A stretch of DNA of 8,357 nucleotides from contig CAZNCS010000185.1 in the NCBI GenBank assembly GCA_964571605.1, forward strand, positions 1 through 8,357, in the 5' to 3' direction. The notes under the pieces were generated by a model. It was not told the DNA's origin, made no database searches, and was given only the letters and a program-made list of their open reading frames with translations. The number at the start of each line of letters is the position of its first letter. The first letter of the stretch is position 1. The position numbers and the translations under genes were made by a program. Source of the DNA: Leptospira_B sp964571605. Its GTDB lineage: Bacteria; Spirochaetota; Leptospiria; Leptospirales; Leptospiraceae. Shown piece after piece: positions 1 to 6,021 of this stretch.

Positions 1-368
1 ACTGGGGCTACGACAAGCTTGCTAGTTACATGAAAAAAGAATCCATTGAAGAAATGAATCACGCAGACCAAATTATTGAGCGCATTCTTTTTCTGGACGG
101 AATTCCCGATCTTCAAAGATACATGAAGATTAATGTAGGCAAGGATATTGAGAGTATCTTTAAAAATGATTTAGAAGTCGAGTATAGCGCCGTAGAACGT
201 CTGAATAGAGGGATTGAAGTCTCTACTAAAAGTAAAGACAACGGCACCCGTGAATTGCTCGAGAAGATCCTCGTTTCCGAGGAGGAGCATATCGACTGGC
301 TCGAGGCCCAGCTAGAGATCATCAAAACCATTGGCGTCCAGAACTATTTGGCCCAACAACTTTCGTAA
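1..368 (+). CDS. bfr: Bacterioferritin, C-terminal part (5' end outside window)
   Basis: This is an iron-storage protein of the ferritin superfamily. It oxidises Fe(II) at a diiron centre and stores it in a 24-subunit cytosolic shell, usually with haem between subunits. The frame is open from base 3 (reading WGYDKLASYMKKES), so the ATG at 30 is internal. About 35 N-terminal residues are missing compared with E. coli Bfr. Recognisable blocks are ESIEEMNHAD, which carries the ferroxidase Glu and His (E51 and H54 in E. coli) and the haem-ligand Met (M52), then ERILFLDGIPDLQ, and near the end SEEEHIDWLE, which carries E127 and H130 equivalents. The C-terminal NYLAQQLS matches the family ending. 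The helix-1 ferroxidase Glu is outside the window. The stop is followed after 3 bases by the TTG start of the methyltransferase gene in the same frame, suggesting cotranscription. Family assignment is secure; iron storage is inferred from it. Confidence 0.95.
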   Translation, partial: WGYDKLASYMKKESIEEMNHADQIIERILFLDGIPDLQRYMKINVGKDIESIFKNDLEVEYSAVERLNRGIEVSTKSKDNGTRELLEKILVSEEEHIDWLEAQLEIIKTIGVQNYLAQQLS

Positions 369-371
369 AAC

Positions 372-2772
372 TTGAACCCCAAAAAACCCGCTAGAAAAAA
401 GACCTCTTCCTCCGACCGAGAAAAGAAGGGGCCCGGCAAAGCCGGCACATCCTTTAAAAAACCGTTTACTCCCAGAACTTCCGATTCCGGTGGAGAAGAA
501 GGTCGTAAACCATATCGTTCCAAAGAAGGAAACGATTCTCCCAAACCGTACCGCTCCAAAGAAGATGGACCTCGTCGTCCTTATTCATCCGATGGAGATA
601 AAAGTAAAGGTCGCCCTTCCCGATCCAGAGACGATAGAGATTCTTCGCCCCGTGGAGGAGAAGAAAGAAAACCAAGACCATTTGGTTCCGGCAATACAAG
701 AGACGGCGGTGGCCGCTCTGGAAGTAGAGGCCGTCCGGAAGCCGACGGAAATTCCAAACCTTCTCGCGACAGAGGAGAAGGTAGAGAAAGAAAACCTTAC
801 TCATCTCCAGGCTCAGATCGTGGAGAAAGAAAACCATATTCCAAAGATGGCGAACGTCCGGAGAGAAGACCTTACTCTTCCGGTGGAGATCGCCCAGAAA
901 GAAAACCATATTCTTCTCAAGGATCCGACCGCGGAGAAAGAAGACCTTATAATAGAGACGCCGGTTCTGATCGCGGAGAGAGAAAACCATTCCCCCGCGA
1001 TAATGACCGTGGAGAAAGAAAGCCGTATTCTAAAGACGGTGAACGTCCGGAAAGAAGGCCATACTCTTCTGGTTCCGATCGTGGAGAAAGAAAACCATAT
1101 TCTTCCCAAGGATCTGACCGTGGAGAAAAAAGACCTTATAATAGAGACGGCGGTTCTGATCGCGGAGATCGGAAACCATACTCTTCCGGTTCTGATCGTG
1201 GAGAAAGAAAGCCTTACTCTTCCGGTTCTGATCGTGGAGAAAGAAAACCTTACTCTTCCGGTTCCGATCNNNNNNNNNNNNNNNNNNNNNNNNNNNNNNN
1301 NNNNNNNNNNNNNNNNNNNNNNNNNNNNNNNNNNNNNNNNNNNNNNNNNNNNNNNNNNNNNNNNNNNNNGTGGAGAAAGAAAACCTTACTCTTCCGGTTC
1401 TGATCGTGGAGAAAGAAAACCTTACTCTTCCGGTTCTGATCGTGGAGAAAGAAAACCTTATTCAAAAGAAGGAAATTCTTATCCAAGAAGCGAAGGTAGA
1501 CCTCCGAGAGGTCCTAGAGAATCCTTTTCCAAACGAGGAGAGGGTGATTTTAGAAGTGGCCCTAGAAGTTCTAGATTTGAAGAAGATTCCGCAAATGAAG
1601 GAATTCGCGCCGGTTGGCAATCCGCCAAACTATCGTTAAGCGAATTTGATAGACCGGAAGCTTTGACCTACCATGCTTCCTGCGGAGATGGACTCGCTTT
1701 CCTATTAAAAGAAGAAGTAATCGAAGCCGGTTTAGAACTCAAATCCGAAAACAGAGGTGGAGTCTTTTTCCAAGGCCCTGCCAAAAAAGTCAGAGACTTT
1801 TGTTTGAGTTCCGGAATTTCCTCAGGAATCAGTTTTGAACTTTCTTCTTGGAACGATATCCAAGGTCCGGACGATTTGTACGAAGTCGCAGCCATGTATC
1901 CTTTTGAAAAACTTTTATCTCCCAAGACTAAGTTTAGAATCGATGCAAGTACTAAGGATAACCTCCCCGATTCCCGTTACGCCACCTATAGACTTAAAGA
2001 CGCGATCTTCGATCGATTCAGAGCCAAAGGTTTGGAATTGCCGGAAGCGGATAGAGACGAGCCTGAAGTTCTTTTTTACCTTAGATCCAGAATGGACCAA
2101 GTAAAATTATTTTTGGCCCTTCATCCACAACCTTTGCAAAGACGGGGACATGAAAGAGACGGAGGAGAAGCTCCTTTACGGGAAACTTTGGCTCAGGCTC
2201 TTCTTCGTTTTTCAGGCTGGAAAGTTGGTGAGACCTTATACGATCCGTTCTGCGGTTCCGGAACTCTTTTGATAGAAGCAGCACTTCGTATGAGAAATGG
2301 GGGCTGGGTGAATTACAAAAGTTTGTCCAGATCCACAATCTTTACGAGACTTTTTGGACCTTGTAAGGCCAAAGAAGAATCGGACTCCAAAGACGGATTT
2401 TTGCTCTTCGGATCGGATGTTTCGGAAGACGCCATCCAACTCGCGAAAAAGAACGCGAAAGAGGCAGGCGTATCCGATCTCATCCATTGGCAATGTTTTC
2501 CGGCGGAGACCCCGCCTTCCGATTTTCCGTTTAAATCCGGCAAAATCGTAACCAATCCTCCGTATGGAATCCGAATCGGTGATAAAGAAACCGTATCCGA
2601 ATTGTATACGGCCTGGGGAGAAACCTTAAAAGCCAAATTCCCGGAAACATACGTAGCCTTGGTATCGGGAGACCCCTCCTTACTTGGGCATTTGAAACTG
2701 AAAAGTGACAAAGAACAATCCGTAACGATTGCAAAGTTAAAAGGAAAATTAGTTGCGTATCGGATCGACTAA
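372..2772 (+). CDS. THUMP-type class I rRNA (guanine-N2) methyltransferase with long repeat-rich N-terminal tail; interrupted by an assembly gap
   Basis: This is probably an RlmL/UPF0020-type SAM-dependent methyltransferase acting on large-subunit rRNA in the cytosol. With the 100 N removed it has 766 codons. Residues 1 to about 390 are a basic, disordered tail nearly free of hydrophobic residues and built largely of RGERKPYSSGSD-like units. The conserved part starts near base 1645 (FDRPEALTYHASCGDG) with a THUMP-like region, then an LQRRGH motif (2134-2151), SAM motif I DPFCGSGT (2242-2265) and catalytic NPPYG (2554-2568). E. coli RlmL is fused to the RlmK methyltransferase; this protein ends after the RlmL-like domain. 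The start is TTG 372: no ATG occurs in frame before the catalytic part, the bfr stop lies just upstream in the same frame, and no good Shine-Dalgarno is seen, so translational coupling is likely. The frame changes across the Ns only because 100 is not a multiple of 3. The enzyme family is strong; the exact target guanine is unproven. Confidence 0.88.
841..1218 (+). repeat. Higher-order 189-base (63-residue) duplication inside the tandem repeat
   Basis: The block beginning SKDGERPERRPYSS at 841 recurs at 1030. The block NRDAGSDRGE beginning at 951 recurs as NRDGGSDRGD at 1140. Both offsets are exactly 189 bases, a multiple of three, so a several-unit block was duplicated as a whole. The copies differ by scattered substitutions (for example GGDRPERKPYSSQ against GSDRGERKPYSSQ), so this duplication is older than the near-identical 36-base units downstream. 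Confidence 0.85.
1270..1369. other. Assembly gap of exactly 100 N within the repeat
   Basis: The round number of Ns is the usual placeholder for a gap of unknown size. The left flank ends with a whole repeat unit plus the C of the next CGT codon; the right flank begins with the GT of that codon. Joining the flanks directly, or inserting a multiple of 36 bases, keeps the gene in frame. The true number of repeat units is therefore unknown and may even be fewer than drawn if the flanks overlap. Confidence 0.97.
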
Positions 2773-2790
2773 AACAGACTCCCGGGAGAG

Positions 2791-3981
2791 ATGAATCCCC
2801 AGGAGATCCTCCTTAAACTTTTAGAAGTTACCGAAAATTCCAAGGATAGCTTCCAATTTCTAAAACTTTTCCGGTCCTTAGAGCCGGAAAAGTTCGCCGT
2901 AATTCACGCAGGTTCGGAAACATTGACCGAGTCTGCGGAGGCCTTTTTATACAATCTTAAACTTTTACAAAAACTCCAACTTTTCCCTGTGGTGGTTTTG
3001 GAAAAAGACGGAGTGTCCTACGCCAATCTTTTCTATCGTTCTCCGAATTCCAAAGTAAGTTTGGAATCCATTAAGGATTCCATAGAAGAACAAAATACGA
3101 TTCCGGGTTCTAGAAACTTACCCGCCAAATGGTTTCGTAATCCAAGTCATGCTTTGGAGTCAGTCCAATCCTCCTTAAAGGAGAAAAAAATTCCTGTCTT
3201 CGTTACGGACCAAAGCGGGACTGAAATTTATCCGTATCTCGCCAATCTTTGCAAAGAATTGAGAACCAAAAAACTCATTTTACTCACAGGCAAAGGCGGA
3301 TTCTATACAAAAGAAGATAAAAAAATTTCCATCCTGGATTTCGAATCGGAAGAAAGATTGGGCTCGGACGACGAGACTATATTCCAAGAATGTAAACAGA
3401 TCTTTCATACTGCCGGGGATCCTAACTTACAAATTGCAATCACTTCCGCTCCCGGACTCCTAAAAGAATTATTTACGATCAAAGGAAGCGGAACACTTCT
3501 GCGTAAAAAAAACCGGATCGAATTTCATTCCGATTTTTCTAAAATTGATAAAAATCGACTGAACGATTTGATAGAAGATTCTTTCGGAAGAGATTTGAAA
3601 GAAGGTTTCTGGAACAAAACATTTTCAGGCATCGTCCTAGAATCCGAATACAAAGGTTGCGCACTTTTACAAACAACTCCTTGGGGAACATTTCTTTCCA
3701 AATTTGCAGTCAACGAAATCGCTCGAGGTGAAGGTGTAGGAAGAGATATCTGGGACGCTATGCTTGCAAAAACTCCGGTTCTTTTCTGGAGAGCCAGAGC
3801 GGAAAATTCGATTTCTAAATGGTATACGAAAGAATGCAGCGGCCTCCAGAAAGAAGGAATCTGGACATATTTCTGGATCGGTCTAAAAGATTCTGAAATT
3901 TCTCTTGTTTGCGATTTTTTAAGAAACTTACCCGTAGATTTGGAATCTAAGAAAGAAATAGAAAGTCTTTCTCAATTATGA
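2791..3981 (+). CDS. N-acetylglutamate synthase, fused kinase-like + GNAT (NAT) type, kinase site degenerate
   Basis: The 396-residue product has the layout of bifunctional NAGS/K and animal NAGS enzymes: an amino-acid-kinase-like domain (about 30-230) followed by a GNAT-type NAT domain (about 235-385). NAGS makes N-acetylglutamate from glutamate and acetyl-CoA, the first step of arginine synthesis. Kinase-like landmarks are EKFAVIHAGSETL (33-45), a Pro-Val-Val strand near 66 and LILLTGKGG (162-170). Junction landmarks are KGSGTLLRKKNRI (231-243) and IEDSFGRDL (261-269). NAT landmarks are KFAVNEIARGEGVG (304-317), with the acetyl-CoA loop RGEGVG, LFWRARAEN (331-339), KWYTKECSG and YFWIGL. The usual kinase phosphate-binding KxGG is HAGS here and no HGGGP loop is seen, so kinase activity is unlikely. 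The ATG follows GGGAG (2784-2788) at only 2 bases. It lies 18 bases after the methyltransferase and overlaps the next gene by 4. No other arginine gene is in view. Confidence 0.78.
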   Translation: MNPQEILLKLLEVTENSKDSFQFLKLFRSLEPEKFAVIHAGSETLTESAEAFLYNLKLLQKLQLFPVVVLEKDGVSYANLFYRSPNSKVSLESIKDSIEEQNTIPGSRNLPAKWFRNPSHALESVQSSLKEKKIPVFVTDQSGTEIYPYLANLCKELRTKKLILLTGKGGFYTKEDKKISILDFESEERLGSDDETIFQECKQIFHTAGDPNLQIAITSAPGLLKELFTIKGSGTLLRKKNRIEFHSDFSKIDKNRLNDLIEDSFGRDLKEGFWNKTFSGIVLESEYKGCALLQTTPWGTFLSKFAVNEIARGEGVGRDIWDAMLAKTPVLFWRARAENSISKWYTKECSGLQKEGIWTYFWIGLKDSEISLVCDFLRNLPVDLESKKEIESLSQL

Positions 3982-4331
3982 GCCAAAATATATTTTTATT
4001 CGACGGAGATTGTAGTTTCTGTTCGGACCTTGCTCTGGAGCTCCAAAGCAGATGTTCTGATCCCGAAATTCGATTCAAAAGTTTTCGTTCTTTTTCCTTG
4101 GAAGAATTACAAAAAATCCATCCCAGCCTGGATCCGAGAACCGCTCAGGGAAACGTTCAATTCATATCCGGAGACCAAAGATATCCTGGATTTTTTGCAG
4201 TCCGAAAACTTTCCCATTCTTTGAAAGGATGGAAATGGGCTTCTCCTTTATTATACCTGCCTCTGGTTCCATTGCTGGGAATTTTTGCGATGAGCCTTTT
4301 AAAAGTTTGGAAGACTAAAAAAAATTCATAA
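3978..4331 (+). CDS. DCC-family (DUF393) thiol-disulfide oxidoreductase-like protein
   Basis: This 117-residue protein opens with the family signature FDGDCSFC (residues 8-15), a DxxCxxC motif on a thioredoxin-like first strand. FISGDQRYPGFFAVRKL follows in the middle, where members usually have a strand and helix. The C-terminal stretch ASPLLYLPLVPLLGIFAMSLL is hydrophobic and could sit on or in the membrane. The family is thought to act in thiol redox chemistry, but no substrate is established for this member. The ATG overlaps the NAGS stop as ATGA, so translation is probably coupled. The purine-rich stretch upstream is only a weak ribosome site. It is the last gene of the plus-strand run; no clear intrinsic terminator follows it. 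Confidence 0.88.
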   Translation: MSQNIFLFDGDCSFCSDLALELQSRCSDPEIRFKSFRSFSLEELQKIHPSLDPRTAQGNVQFISGDQRYPGFFAVRKLSHSLKGWKWASPLLYLPLVPLLGIFAMSLLKVWKTKKNS

Positions 4332-4478
4332 TCCTCGCCCCAACTTTAATTAAAAATCTATTACACGAAAATTTTACAAGGTCGCTAAGTAAACGACTAA
4401 CAAATCAAACACCTAATCGTTTGTAGCCGAACATGACACCAACGCTACATTTCAATCAATAATTTCTTACCTTAAATG

Positions 4479-4484
4479 TATAAA
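4479..4484 (+). promoter_or_regulatory. Candidate -10 box TATAAA for the Tudor-like gene
   Basis: TATAAA matches the sigma-70 -10 consensus at five of six positions. The -35 region at 17 bases spacing (TCAATA, 4456-4461) is poor. If used, it would give a leader of about 120 bases before the ATG at 4612. Tentative. Confidence 0.3.
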
Positions 4485-4542
4485 AAGATGCAAACTTGTC
4501 GTTCTATATCTGCAGTCCAAAAGGAACAGTTCAAAATAGACA

Positions 4543-4575
4543 TTGACAGACTTTAGAAATTACTTTCTCTATAGA
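4543..4575 (+). promoter_or_regulatory. Candidate promoter: perfect TTGACA with poorly spaced TATAGA
   Basis: A perfect -35 consensus TTGACA lies at 4543-4548. The best -10 resemblance downstream is TATAGA at 4570-4575, 21 bases away instead of about 17 and only four of six matches. It may be chance. The leading TTG of this box is also an in-frame but unlikely start codon for the downstream gene. Confidence 0.3.
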
Positions 4576-4601
4576 CTGCAAAAGTTTTGCCTTGGGGAGA
4601 A

Positions 4602-4606
4602 AGGGA
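4602..4606 (+). promoter_or_regulatory. Ribosome binding site deciding the start of the Tudor-like gene
   Basis: AGGGA sits 5 bases before the ATG at 4612, which begins a clean signal peptide. This favours 4612 over the in-frame TTG at 4543, which would bury the signal peptide behind 23 extra residues. Confidence 0.75.
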
Positions 4607-4611
4607 CTAAA

Positions 4612-5268
4612 ATGAGAAAAATTTTCATATTATTACTTGTTTGCGGATTTTATTCAAATGTATCGGCCGCAGGATTCAAAGTTGGTGATAGAGTCCAATG
4701 CAATTGGCAAAAAAAAGGAACCCTCTACTCTGGACAAATAACCTCGCAAAACGGAGATAAAATCCATATATCTTACGATGACGGCGATCAGGAAGACACA
4801 ACTGCGGATCTCTGCAAAACAGCTCCTCCTCTTAAAGTAGGCGACAGAGTCCAATGCAATTGGCAGAAAAAAGGAACACTCTACTCCGGAAAAATAACTT
4901 CGCAGAACGGAGACAAAATCCATATTTCTTACGATGACGGCGATCAGGAAGACACCACTGCGGATTTATGCAGAGCAGGTTCGGCTGGTGGAGGCGGTAG
5001 TTCCAGCTCTAACTCCGGTTCTCAAGGCAATTGCCATTTTAGAGGAAAACCATTATTTGGGAAAGTTCAGTTCGTTACTTCTTTTCCGGATGTTAAAGTA
5101 CAAGTTGTGACTGCCATTCCAGATCTGAAAGTGCAAATGGTAACCGCATTTCCAGACAGCTGCGGAAAATGGCAGGAAGTTACCGCTTTTCCGGATTTAA
5201 AAGTGCAGATTGTGGATTCAATTCCAGACATCAAAATTCAATATGTAACGTCCTTTCCTGGAAAATAA
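4612..5268 (+). CDS. Exported protein with two Tudor/Agenet-like modules and six 11-residue KVQxVTxFPD repeats
   Basis: The function is unknown. The 218-residue product starts with a Sec-type signal peptide: MRK, the hydrophobic IFILLLVCGF, and a likely cut after NVSA. Two 47-residue modules follow (nt 4675-4815 and 4831-4971), each beginning KVGDRVQCNWQKKGTLYSG and ending DDGDQEDTTADLC. The VGDRV, YSGxI and YDDGDQED blocks resemble the small beta-barrel of Tudor/Agenet/SH3-like domains. Each module has one Cys near its start and one at its end, suited to a disulfide after export. A Gly/Ser linker (AGSAGGGGSSSSNSG) leads to GNCHFRGKPLFG and then six 11-residue beta-strand-like repeats, the third extended by Cys-Gly. 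The Cys at position 11 could suggest a lipoprotein, but LLVC is a poor lipobox. It appears to be a single-gene unit with its own leader. I do not recognise a named family for the whole protein; a surface or periplasmic binding role is inference. Confidence 0.85.
   Translation: MRKIFILLLVCGFYSNVSAAGFKVGDRVQCNWQKKGTLYSGQITSQNGDKIHISYDDGDQEDTTADLCKTAPPLKVGDRVQCNWQKKGTLYSGKITSQNGDKIHISYDDGDQEDTTADLCRAGSAGGGGSSSSNSGSQGNCHFRGKPLFGKVQFVTSFPDVKVQVVTAIPDLKVQMVTAFPDSCGKWQEVTAFPDLKVQIVDSIPDIKIQYVTSFPGK
4675..4971 (+). repeat. Tandem 141-base duplication encoding the two Tudor-like modules
   Basis: Copies at 4675-4815 and 4831-4971 are separated by 15 bases. Of 47 codons, 14 differ: 12 changes are synonymous and only two alter residues (first residue Phe/Leu; Gln/Lys after YSG). 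The protein sequence is thus held far more tightly than the DNA. Confidence 0.95.
5062..5265 (+). repeat. Six 11-residue repeats, consensus KVQxVTxFPDx
   Basis: The units are KVQFVTSFPDV, KVQVVTAIPDL, KVQMVTAFPDSCG (two residues longer), KWQEVTAFPDL, KVQIVDSIPDI and KIQYVTSFPGK. Alternating Val/Gln followed by a Pro-Asp turn predicts a series of short strands, such as a sheet or solenoid. The array reaches the C-terminus. Confidence 0.92.
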
Positions 5269-5300
5269 GGCCGTTAAGCGAAATATCTAAAAGGTTGAGA

Positions 5301-5329
5301 GGCCGATGAAATGTTAAATTTCATTGGCC
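5301..5329. terminator. Hairpin between convergent genes, possible bidirectional terminator
   Basis: Arms ggccgatgaaat (5301-5312) and atttcattggcc (5318-5329) form 12 pairs with one G-T wobble around a 5-base loop. AGGT (5292-5295) and ACCT (5333-5336) could extend it beyond an internal loop. There is no long T run on either side, so termination efficiency is uncertain. The right arm and loop include the last codons and stop of the minus-strand diiron gene. The position between converging genes supports a terminator role. Confidence 0.6.
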
Positions 5330-6021
5330 AAGACCTGGTGCAATATTCTCTTTGATCTTCTTTCCTTCGCCTCTAATCCTTCGTAAAATACAAGCCTCGC
5401 ATCCAAGGCCAAACGGTTTCCCTCTCTCACTCTTTCTCTTTTGTCCTCGTCGTCGGCGGTCGTTTCTATCAGTCGAAACATTTTTTCCGCGTGAGATTCG
5501 TCGGCCTCTAGATTCACTTGGAAAAATTTTCCTTCGGGGAGTGAAATTCTGGATTTTAGATCGGAATAAGACTTATACATTCTTGCGTATTCCAATTTTA
5601 ATAAATACTCGTTTGCCGGTCCCAACGCGCCAAGTGCGGAGTAAAAATCAGTCGTAGTGATCTTTTGCATCAGAGAAAGATAATTTTGTGTTTCCGGAAG
5701 AATGTCTTTGTCCGATACCGATTCTCCCATTTCACTCAAGAATTTTTTTAGAATCGAGACATGCGCCTCTTCTTCGTTTCCTTCTCCGAGTTCTTCCCAA
5801 ATATTTTCTACGAGTACGATTTTAGAAGCCACACCTTCCGAAATCGCCGCGGTATTCAAAAACCAACCTACGAATGCGACAGAAACAAAATATTCCTGCT
5901 TCAACCAAAGTAGAAGGTCTTCTCTATCCATTCTTTCTTCCTTCTCTTCCAGCCAATGATTGGATTTAAGAACAGGGTGTTGGATAACTTGTAGGATTAA
6001 TTCTTCTTGAAACGATTTCAT
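5314..6021 (-). CDS. Haem-oxygenase-like diiron protein (iron-containing redox enzyme family)
   Basis: The 235-residue product looks like the all-helical haem-oxygenase-like diiron oxidase/oxygenase superfamily (related to CADD, UndA and BesC), which activates O2 with two irons. Family-like features are HPVLKSNHWLEE (15-26), KQEYFVSVAFVGWFLNTA (41-58), NIWEELGEGNEEEAH (73-87, candidate ligands Glu80 or Glu84 and His87), GPANEYLLKLE (134-144, candidate ligand Glu138) and KFFQVNLEADESHAEKM (165-181, candidate ligands Asp174 and His177). Asn170 falls where many members, as I recall, have a His ligand. The start is the ATG at 6021-6019: it overlaps the ATP-grasp stop as ATGA, and the open frame further upstream reads through conserved ATP-grasp sequence in another frame. 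No Shine-Dalgarno is seen, so translational coupling is likely. Substrate unknown. The fold assignment is fairly sure; the ligand list comes from motif spacing only. Confidence 0.8.
   Translation of the reverse strand: MKSFQEELILQVIQHPVLKSNHWLEEKEERMDREDLLLWLKQEYFVSVAFVGWFLNTAAISEGVASKIVLVENIWEELGEGNEEEAHVSILKKFLSEMGESVSDKDILPETQNYLSLMQKITTTDFYSALGALGPANEYLLKLEYARMYKSYSDLKSRISLPEGKFFQVNLEADESHAEKMFRLIETTADDEDKRERVREGNRLALDARLVFYEGLEAKERRSKRILHQVLANEI

Larger units (their letters stand above)
780..1473 (+). repeat. Coding tandem repeat, RGERKPYSSGSD-type units (36 bases in the most regular part)
   Basis: About 16 units of the pattern R-G/P-E-R-K/R-P-Y can be counted, 13 before and 3 after the N gap. 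The most regular units are 36 bases (12 residues): 1161-1196, 1197-1232, 1233-1268, then the unit ending at 1404 and 1405-1440. The last unit runs into KPYSKEG. Earlier units vary more (SSQGSD, NRDGGSD, SKDGERP). The tail is rich in Arg, Lys, Gly, Ser, Tyr and Pro with no Cys or Trp, as expected for a disordered RNA-binding extension. Near-identity of units at the gap suggests recent expansion or homogenisation there. Confidence 0.95.
4332..4611. other. AT-rich intergenic region between the operon and the Tudor-like gene
   Basis: No convincing gene is seen in these 280 bases on either strand. They hold short imperfect inverted repeats (aaacga at 4391-4396 with tcgttt at 4417-4422; gtcg at 4381-4384 with cgac at 4393-4396), the palindrome tttaattaaa, and the weak promoter candidates listed separately. 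No G/C-rich hairpin followed by a T run appears after the DCC gene, so how the upstream operon ends is unclear. Confidence 0.6.

Noticed and set aside
466..1109. Minus-strand open frames across the same repeat
   Set aside because: They mirror the repeat on the opposite strand, with low-complexity products, no ribosome site and no family resemblance.
490..1269. Long second plus-strand reading frame through the repeat region, apparently continuous with the methyltransferase
   Set aside because: It stays open only because the repeat period is a multiple of three with no stop in that phase. It joins the methyltransferase frame only through the arbitrary 100 N.
4381..4440. Possible integron attC-like site (GACTAAC ... 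GTTTGTA) or other recombination site
   Set aside because: The core boxes deviate from RYYYAAC/GTTRRRY at several positions, the element is too short, and no integrase or cassette structure is nearby.
4543..4611. Upstream TTG start giving the Tudor-like protein 23 extra residues
   Set aside because: The ATG at 4612 has a well-placed AGGGA and begins a typical signal peptide; the extension would hide it.
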